Origin: Moraxella sp. FZFQ2102
GTDB taxonomy: Bacteria > Pseudomonadota > Gammaproteobacteria > Pseudomonadales > Moraxellaceae
Direction: 5' to 3'
Assembly: GCF_024137865.1 (NCBI RefSeq)
Contig: NZ_CP099960.1
Location: forward strand, 1,488,001-1,552,000
DNA: 64,000 nt
Below are positions 58,184 through 64,000 of the stretch, piece by piece. Below the pieces are notes generated by a model, which had not been told where the DNA came from, searched no databases, and worked only from the letters and a program-made list of their open reading frames with translations. The first letter of the stretch is position 1; each line of letters opens with the position of its first letter. A program made the translations under genes and the position numbers.

Positions 58184-60352
58184 ATGGCGACACAACGCAT
58201 CCAAAAAGGCAGCTTTGCCATTGACAAGATTTTGTATGATTTTATTGAAAATGAAGCTTTGCCACTATCAAATGTCTCAAGCGATGAGTTTTGGGCAGGC
58301 TTTGAGGCGATTGTCAAAGATCTCACCCCAAAAAACAAAGCCCTGCTTGCTCGCCGTGATGAGCTGCAAGCGCAGATTGATGAGTGGCATGAGAATAACA
58401 CCTATGAGCTAGAAGCCTATAAAAAATTTCTCACCGACATCGGCTATCTTGAGCCAGAAGTAGCGGATTTTGAAATCACCACCGAAAATGTCGATGACGA
58501 AATCGCCACCATCGCAGGCGCACAGCTTGTTGTACCTGTGCGTAATGCTCGCTATGCACTAAACGCAGGCAACGCTCGCTGGGGCAGTCTGTATGATGCG
58601 CTGTATGGCTTTGATGTCATCAGCGAAGAAGGTGGTGCCGATAAGGGTCGTGGCTATAACCCTGTGCGTGGGGCAAAGGTGATTGAATTTGCTAAAAATT
58701 TCCTAGATGAAACCTACCCACTGGCGACAGGCTCGCACGCGGATGCTACTGCCTATGCCATCGATGGCGGTGTACTTGCCGTTACTTTGGCAGATGGCAC
58801 GATCACCACACTCAAAACTGCCGAGCAGCTACAAGGCTATAACGGCAGCAGTGATGAGCCGACAGAAATTATCCTAAAAAACAATGGGCTACATACCATT
58901 ATCCAAATTGACAAAACCAGCCAAATCGGTCAATCGGACAAAGCAGGCGTCAAAGATGTCATCCTAGAAGCTGCCGTAACCACCATCCAAGACCTAGAAG
59001 ACTCAGTCGCTGCTGTCGATGCCGAAGAAAAAGTAGAAGGCTATCGCAACTGGCTAGGTCTGATGAAGGGTGATCTGTCTGAAGTGATGGAAAAAAATGG
59101 CAAAACCATTACCCGTACGCTGAATGCTGATCGCAGTTTTACGGATTTGTCAGGTAATACACAAACTCTGCACGGTCGCTCAGTGCTACTACTGCGTAAT
59201 GTAGGTCACTTGATGACCAACCCTGCGATTTTGGTGGACGGTGAAGAGATTTTTGAAGGGATTATGGATGGGGTGATCACACCAATGCTGTCCACCATCG
59301 ACATCACTGGCAAAAATACCTTGCGTAACTCTCGCACAGGCTCGATGTATATCGTCAAGCCAAAAATGCATGGCTCAGAAGAAGTTGCCTTTGCGGTGGA
59401 GTTGTTTACTCGCTCAGAAGAGCTACTCAAACTGCCAAAAAACAGCGTCAAAATGGGCATCATGGACGAAGAAAAACGCACCAGTGCCAACCTGAAAAAC
59501 TGCATCTCGGTAGCTCGTGAGCGTACCATCTTTATCAATACAGGCTTTATGGATCGTACAGGTGATGAGATTCACACCGCTATGAAGGCGGGGGCATTTG
59601 TACGAAAAGGTGAAATCAAGGGTCAAAAATGGTTTGCTGCCTATGAAGATCGTAATGTCATCATCGGCCTAAAAGCAGGGCTCAAAGGCCGTGCCCAAAT
59701 CGGTAAAGGTATGTGGCCTAAGCCTGATGAGCTGGCTGATATGTACCGCACCAAGATTGAGCACCCACAAGCAGGGGCAAGCTGTGCATGGGTACCAAGC
59801 CCATCAGGTGCGACCATCCATGCGATCCATTACCACAAGTGTAGTGTCGCCGAGCGTCAAGCAGCATTGCAATCTGCTCAAGTGCCGTCCATTGATGATT
59901 TGCTGACCATTCCACTGGCGACAGATACCAGCTGGAGCGATGGCGATAAGCAAAAAGAGCTTGAAAATAACTGCCAAGGTATTTTGGGTTATGTGGTGCG
60001 TTGGGTAGATTTGGGTGTTGGATGCTCAAAAGTCCCTGACATCAACAATATTGGCCTCATGGAAGACCGTGCGACCTTGCGTATCTCATCTCAGCATGTT
60101 GCCAACTGGCTGGCACACGGCATTGTCACCGAAGATGAAGTCTGGGCGGTGCTAAAACGCATGGCAAAAGTCGTTGATGAGCAAAATGCGAGCGACCCTG
60201 AATATCGCCCAATGTCGGCAGACTTTGACAATAATATCGCCTTTAATGCGGCAGCTGATTTGATCTTTAAGGGTGCAACTCAGCCATCAGGCTATACTGA
60301 GCCATTGCTGCACAAAGCACGCTTGAAATTAAAAGGCTATACTGGCGATTGA
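58184..60352 (+). CDS. glcB: Malate synthase G
   Basis: GlcB condenses glyoxylate and acetyl-CoA to malate. The 722-residue length marks the monomeric G form. It contains [19 protein letters not shown], the catalytic arginine region in [34 protein letters not shown] and the C-terminal [14 protein letters not shown]. The frame is open from 58163, but the ATG at 58184 has AAGGA upstream and fits the family start. No aceK is present nearby. Confidence 0.96.
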   Translation: MATQRIQKGSFAIDKILYDFIENEALPLSNVSSDEFWAGFEAIVKDLTPKNKALLARRDELQAQIDEWHENNTYELEAYKKFLTDIGYLEPEVADFEITTENVDDEIATIAGAQLVVPVRNARYALNAGNARWGSLYDALYGFDVISEEGGADKGRGYNPVRGAKVIEFAKNFLDETYPLATGSHADATAYAIDGGVLAVTLADGTITTLKTAEQLQGYNGSSDEPTEIILKNNGLHTIIQIDKTSQIGQSDKAGVKDVILEAAVTTIQDLEDSVAAVDAEEKVEGYRNWLGLMKGDLSEVMEKNGKTITRTLNADRSFTDLSGNTQTLHGRSVLLLRNVGHLMTNPAILVDGEEIFEGIMDGVITPMLSTIDITGKNTLRNSRTGSMYIVKPKMHGSEEVAFAVELFTRSEELLKLPKNSVKMGIMDEEKRTSANLKNCISVARERTIFINTGFMDRTGDEIHTAMKAGAFVRKGEIKGQKWFAAYEDRNVIIGLKAGLKGRAQIGKGMWPKPDELADMYRTKIEHPQAGASCAWVPSPSGATIHAIHYHKCSVAERQAALQSAQVPSIDDLLTIPLATDTSWSDGDKQKELENNCQGILGYVVRWVDLGVGCSKVPDINNIGLMEDRATLRISSQHVANWLAHGIVTEDEVWAVLKRMAKVVDEQNASDPEYRPMSADFDNNIAFNAAADLIFKGATQPSGYTEPLLHKARLKLKGYTGD

Positions 60353-60368
60353 TTGACGGTATGAGCAC

Positions 60369-60402
60369 AAAACCACGATGGGGCAACTTGTCGTGGTTTT
60401 TT
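60369..60402 (+). terminator. Intrinsic terminator after glcB
   Basis: AAAACCACGA (60369-60378) pairs perfectly with TCGTGGTTTT (60391-60400), followed by TT. Confidence 0.88.
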
Positions 60403-60432
60403 GCAAATTATCAAATAGCATTATAAAAATGC

Positions 60433-60461
60433 TTGACAAAGCCGTCAAAATGCGGTTTAAT
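60433..60461 (+). promoter_or_regulatory. tRNA-Phe promoter
   Basis: Perfect TTGACA (60433-60438), a 17-base spacer and TTTAAT (60456-60461), 12 bases before the mature tRNA start. Confidence 0.8.
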
Positions 60462-60473
60462 ATGCACCACTTT

Positions 60474-60549
60474 GGCGTGATAGCTCAGTTGGTAGAGCAA
60501 CGGATTGAAAATCCGTGTGTCGGCAGTTCGATCCTGCCTCTCGCCACCA
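60474..60549 (+). tRNA. tRNA-Phe (anticodon GAA)
   Basis: A 76-base cloverleaf with anticodon stem ACGGA/TCCGT around TTGAAAA, T-arm GGCAG-TTCGATC-CTGCC and encoded CCA. The acceptor stem GGCGTGA/TCTCGCC has a T-T (U-U) mismatch at pair 5-68; the other six pairs are normal. It has its own promoter and terminator. The two genes beyond it run towards it on the other strand. Confidence 0.95.
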
Positions 60550-60556
60550 TATTAAG

Positions 60557-60587
60557 AAAGCCTTTCGAGTAATCGAAAGGCTTTTTT
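60557..60587 (+). terminator. Intrinsic terminator after tRNA-Phe
   Basis: AAAGCCTTTCGA (60557-60568) pairs perfectly with TCGAAAGGCTTT (60573-60584), followed by TTT. The A-run also allows it to stop the convergent minus-strand gene. Confidence 0.92.
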
Positions 60588-60599
60588 GTTGTGTTGCTT

Positions 60600-62774
60600 T
60601 CATTGTTTCTCATCTACAAACTGTTGTTGTTTGATCCATTCGCGCAAATGCTTGCATAAAAATGGCAGCACCGTACTTTGTCGATGGCGGATGTGTAGGT
60701 AATTTTCAATCAAGCCAAACACTTGTATCGGCATGTCATCACAGGGTGCAAGCTGATCAAGCTCACCTTGCAAGCCGACAACCTTTCGCATATGATTAAA
60801 GTTAGCAATCACTCCCTTTGGGCTGTCATGCAGTCCTGCGGTATAAACTTGATATTGGTGGTTATAATAAAATCCGCACGCTGCCTGTACGGTGCTTGAG
60901 TTTTGGGTTCTGAAGCTGTAATTGTACCGATAGCCATAGTTGTCATAAACCCAGTCCAAAAACACCTTGCCAGCACCTTTATATGCAATACCGATTTTAT
61001 CGAATGCATCGATGGGTAAAATCGGTGCTGAATATTGGCAAATTGTCATCAGCTGCCCACGCAATTTATCAGAGATATCTGCAGTTTGAGTCAGATAATC
61101 GATCGCCCATTGTTTTTGAAAGCCAGCTTGTCGCGCCTTGGCAATATCTGTCATGATTTTGTGAATATTGTCCACATCTGCAATGGGCAGAAGATTGCTT
61201 GTACGGATCAGATAGTATTTTGGCATCATATCTCCATGCCAAATCAGCAAATGATCATCATGATGATAAACAGCAGGCATTGTACCAGTCATGACATAGC
61301 AAAGCTGCTGATACAGAAGGCTTAAATCATCAAATTGCTGATTATCCTTAGCATGGTTATCGATATCAGACTTTAGCGACCAGTGGGCAAGATGATTATC
61401 GTTGGGATTATAATCAGTGCCATGAAAGCCAACGATCTGCTTATGATAATCATCTGAAAGTGTTGGCTTGATGATTTGACAAGCTTGATTGGGTGTGTCG
61501 TCCAAGAGTAGTTTTTGTTGCTGATTTTCAAGTTTAATAAACAGCTCGCACAAGCATTTTTCAAGACCGCTGCCATTGATCTTGTCATTGGTAAATATCT
61601 GCTCATAGGTCAGGCTCTGAGCAATATCCCTATGGTGTGCGATCGCTGATTGTAGGGTATGATAAGGATCGCGCTCGCCGCGTTCATCATAATACAATGA
61701 CTCATGGTGTAGCAGAAAATAAATCTTTGTGTTTGTATCATCGGTATGGATTTGTGTCATGAGCTGAGCGCAGATTTGCCATGTGTCGTACAGATATAAT
61801 TGCAGCGTTTGACAAAGTGTATCACTGATATCATCGGTTTTTAACAAATAAATAGGATGCTTGCCAAGCTCATGAAGCATGATGGTAAAATGCTTATCAA
61901 ACTGCTTTTTGTTCTGAATGTCCACCTGATAATCCTTATTAATCGACTGAAAATCTAGCGTCACATAATCCGATAAATACAGCCTAACATCCTGCATGAA
62001 CTTTGCCAAACTGCCACTTTTGGATGCGAAAAATGCTTGGGGATTTTTGGCATTCAGCTCGATGCTGTGATTGGATGTGCGAGTTTTATAAGGTGATCGC
62101 ATGATGTAATCACGGTTTGTATTGGGCGTGGTGGATTTGGACTGTTTGTTTCTGGATTTGGTTAATTGAGTGACATCACCAAAGTTTTGAATGTTAAAAG
62201 TTGGTAAGTGCGCAAATTTTGATTGAAAATCACTGCGCCAAGCAAAAGCCTGCTTGGGTGTAAAGCAGACCGATTTTATCGTCAGTACAATCTGATCGTC
62301 ATGATGTGTCAGTGTCTCAGCATCGATAGCGTGCGCATGACAAACCAAAAATCCATGATAAAACGAATGCTCAAAACAATAATAAATACCCGTTTCACAA
62401 GTCATTGGCATGGCTGTGTCCAGGCTTGGGTCTGGATTTGCTGCTTGTTCCTTTGTGATGGCGAGTGTACGAAACAGTAACCGCAGCCAGTTTATAGTGG
62501 GTATTTCACCAGGGTTATCAATGATGGATGCGGTAAAATGCTTAAAACCATTCGTGGTCAAACGCTCGGTGCGTAAGATAAAAAATGTCTGCGACTCACT
62601 ATGTGATTTGACCAAAGCGATTGGTGTGAGTGTCTGTTTGATTTCATCAATGATGGCGAAATAACGGCCTTGCAGGTTATCTGTGCGGATTTTATAGACA
62701 TAAAAATCAGCAAAAATTTTATCAAAGTTCAGCTTAGGATCGATCAAATTGGTCAAAACTTGTGATGGTGTCAT
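60600..62774 (-). CDS. Large protein of unknown family, partner of the helicase-like gene
   Basis: I do not recognise this 724-residue protein with certainty. There is no signal peptide or membrane segment, so it is cytoplasmic. The N-terminal ~190 residues look like a mixed alpha/beta domain (GIYYCFEHSFYHGFLVCHAH near residue 129); a Ser/Thr/Asn/Lys-rich linker follows at about 205-240. Two weak resemblances to pPIWI-RE proteins occur in the right order: RDPYHTLQSAIAHHRDIAQS (368-387) and, at the C-terminus, RQSTVLPFLCKHLREWI (698-714). Two 60-base lines I counted are 33-35% GC. It starts 15 bases after the helicase-like gene, so the two are almost certainly one operon. Confidence 0.75.
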   Translation of the reverse strand: MTPSQVLTNLIDPKLNFDKIFADFYVYKIRTDNLQGRYFAIIDEIKQTLTPIALVKSHSESQTFFILRTERLTTNGFKHFTASIIDNPGEIPTINWLRLLFRTLAITKEQAANPDPSLDTAMPMTCETGIYYCFEHSFYHGFLVCHAHAIDAETLTHHDDQIVLTIKSVCFTPKQAFAWRSDFQSKFAHLPTFNIQNFGDVTQLTKSRNKQSKSTTPNTNRDYIMRSPYKTRTSNHSIELNAKNPQAFFASKSGSLAKFMQDVRLYLSDYVTLDFQSINKDYQVDIQNKKQFDKHFTIMLHELGKHPIYLLKTDDISDTLCQTLQLYLYDTWQICAQLMTQIHTDDTNTKIYFLLHHESLYYDERGERDPYHTLQSAIAHHRDIAQSLTYEQIFTNDKINGSGLEKCLCELFIKLENQQQKLLLDDTPNQACQIIKPTLSDDYHKQIVGFHGTDYNPNDNHLAHWSLKSDIDNHAKDNQQFDDLSLLYQQLCYVMTGTMPAVYHHDDHLLIWHGDMMPKYYLIRTSNLLPIADVDNIHKIMTDIAKARQAGFQKQWAIDYLTQTADISDKLRGQLMTICQYSAPILPIDAFDKIGIAYKGAGKVFLDWVYDNYGYRYNYSFRTQNSSTVQAACGFYYNHQYQVYTAGLHDSPKGVIANFNHMRKVVGLQGELDQLAPCDDMPIQVFGLIENYLHIRHRQSTVLPFLCKHLREWIKQQQFVDEKQ

Positions 62775-62789
62775 GGCAAGTGCTCCAAG

Positions 62790-64000
62790 TTAATTGCTAA
62801 AAGCTTCATCGGCGGACTGATTTATAAAGGTCAAAATTGCCGTTATGGCGTCTTGGTTGATTTGACCTGTGTGCCGATCGATGAGCGCAGGGATGGTGAG
62901 TACTTGACTGTGCTCATATTGCTGTATCTGCCGTGTGACATCGGATAGGATATTGCAGATGATCAAGCGCGATGGCATATCTGTGTTTGGATGGCGGTGG
63001 CGCAAGATAAAATCTCGCTTTTGTAGAATGTGCATCAGTGCCGTTTCACGCTCGGCAGTTGAGCGGCTGTCGTGACGATCCAGATTCCAGTGCTTAAAAT
63101 CAATCAGGGCTTGCTTGCCTTGATAGCTGATCACATAGTCAAACAGCTCAAAATATTCTGGCGGCAAGTCGTCCAATTGACAGCCGTACTCTTCCAAGAT
63201 TGCCTTGCCGGCAGCTTCACCCAGCGCGCCTTTGTAGATATTATTTGCCAAAATGGGTGTCAAAATGTATTCAGCGGCGTCATGCCAAGTGGTGGCATAG
63301 TCGTGCTTGATGAAGTAATTTTTGATAATGGAATTTTGCATAAGGATATTTAAACGCATCTCATCGGCACTGATCAGATGGCTGTTATGATCCAAGCCAA
63401 AAAAGCTGCAGGGCGTATTTTTATTTCCTTCAAAATCACCCGAAAAACGATAACTGCTGGCGGGAGTAGGTGGCTTTAGATAGTATTGAAATACTGTAGG
63501 CTCAGGCTTGATGCTGGTAGGGTGTTTTAAGCAAATTTCGCGCAAAGTGTGCCATGCATGGATTTTGGCACAGGCTTTGGCTTGGCTGTCGGTGTCATCT
63601 GGAATGCCTTGGTGTAGTTTACTAAAGTCATCCAAGAATCTTTGAATCATGACATGATGTCGATAATTGGCGGTATTGGCAGCGGTCTGTAGGCGAGCTA
63701 AAGCAAGATTTGGCAGTACAGTAGCTGTAGCAGTTTGATGCACAAAGTCAATCAAGCCGCGATATTCATGCGTGGTGATGTGCGTAGGTTTTGGCACTTG
63801 TTTGAGCAGGTCATGCAGTTTTTGACTGATAAAAATCAGCGGATTTTTGCGTTTGTGGCTGCTTCGGTTGATTCGTCCGATTGCTTGTTCAACTTGACGA
63901 CAGACAGCGTGAGCGTAGTCACCATTGGCGGTATTGGTTTCACCATAGTGATTACTTTTTAATCGACTGAGTCGTTTAAATTCCATATTTAAGACAGATT
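62790..64000 (-). CDS. Helicase-like protein with PD-(D/E)xK nuclease-like domain (partial, N-terminus outside)
   Basis: The frame is open to the window edge; the codons before the first visible Met (63986) read SVLN and flow into the same sequence, so this is probably the C-terminal part of a longer protein. Counting from that Met, QAIGRINR at residues 34-41 matches helicase motif VI (QxxGRxxR). Further on, GEAAGK (Glu257), FDY (Asp283) and IDFK (Asp296, Lys298) have the order and spacing of a PD-(D/E)xK nuclease core. ATP hydrolysis and DNA cleavage are inference from these motifs. It is upstream of the 724-residue gene on the same strand, behind tRNA-Phe. Mobile or defence context is likely but not shown. 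Confidence 0.7.
   Translation of the reverse strand, partial: SVLNMEFKRLSRLKSNHYGETNTANGDYAHAVCRQVEQAIGRINRSSHKRKNPLIFISQKLHDLLKQVPKPTHITTHEYRGLIDFVHQTATATVLPNLALARLQTAANTANYRHHVMIQRFLDDFSKLHQGIPDDTDSQAKACAKIHAWHTLREICLKHPTSIKPEPTVFQYYLKPPTPASSYRFSGDFEGNKNTPCSFFGLDHNSHLISADEMRLNILMQNSIIKNYFIKHDYATTWHDAAEYILTPILANNIYKGALGEAAGKAILEEYGCQLDDLPPEYFELFDYVISYQGKQALIDFKHWNLDRHDSRSTAERETALMHILQKRDFILRHRHPNTDMPSRLIICNILSDVTRQIQQYEHSQVLTIPALIDRHTGQINQDAITAILTFINQSADEAFSN

Overview
The window looks like a chromosomal segment of a gammaproteobacterium in the Moraxellaceae (Moraxella or a close relative). This rests on the complete S10-spc-alpha ribosomal protein superoperon with an Acinetobacter/Moraxella-style tmRNA tag (ANDETYALAA), a long isocitrate lyase of the Pseudomonas/Acinetobacter type next to malate synthase G, and moderately AT-rich DNA with short AT-rich spacers. 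Genus is inference; no rRNA is present.

Layout. 1-3.5 kb (minus): gatC, gatA, an AaaT-like acetyltransferase and the start of gatB. 3.6-6.0 kb: maf and rng. 6.2-20.3 kb: S10 (rpsJ to rpsQ), spc (rplN to secY-rpmJ) and alpha (rpsM to rplQ) operons, all genes present, including rpmD and rpmJ, which are very short. Non-coding structures mark the operon seams: a strong promoter and ~310-base leader before rpsJ, a promoter plus inverted repeat between rpsQ and rplN, a terminator-like hairpin inside spc between rpsH and rplF, and two hairpins before rpsM. 20.4-21.7 kb (minus): yciO and epmC. 21.9-26.6 kb: yceD, rpmF, fabD, fabG and acpP, a fatty-acid cluster lacking plsX and fabH and split by an IS110-family element.

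26.8-29.6 kb: kbp, a lipoprotein, queG and a DUF4124-type protein. 30.0-34.0 kb: ilvI-ilvH, a small secreted protein, then ilvC. 34.1-36.2 kb: a methyltransferase and gor. 36.3-42.8 kb: cell-envelope genes (prc, nagZ, PACE transporter, amiD), a HAD hydrolase and a DedA protein. 43.2-45.7 kb: codBA. 45.9-50.5 kb: map, glnD and a WG-repeat protein. 50.58-50.94 kb: ssrA. 51.2-56.0 kb: a DUF442 protein, fadH, glyA, ubiC. 56.4-60.4 kb: glyoxylate shunt genes aceA and glcB. 60.47 kb: tRNA-Phe.

Right end (60.6-64.0 kb, minus): two genes unlike the rest, directly behind the tRNA-Phe gene. One is the C-terminal part of a helicase-like protein (motif VI visible) with an apparent PD-(D/E)xK nuclease motif. 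The other is a 724-residue protein of unknown family. Together they are the best candidate here for an undescribed or divergent genome-defence module; a distant link to pPIWI-RE systems is suggested but not shown. The helicase N-terminus and any further genes lie beyond the window.
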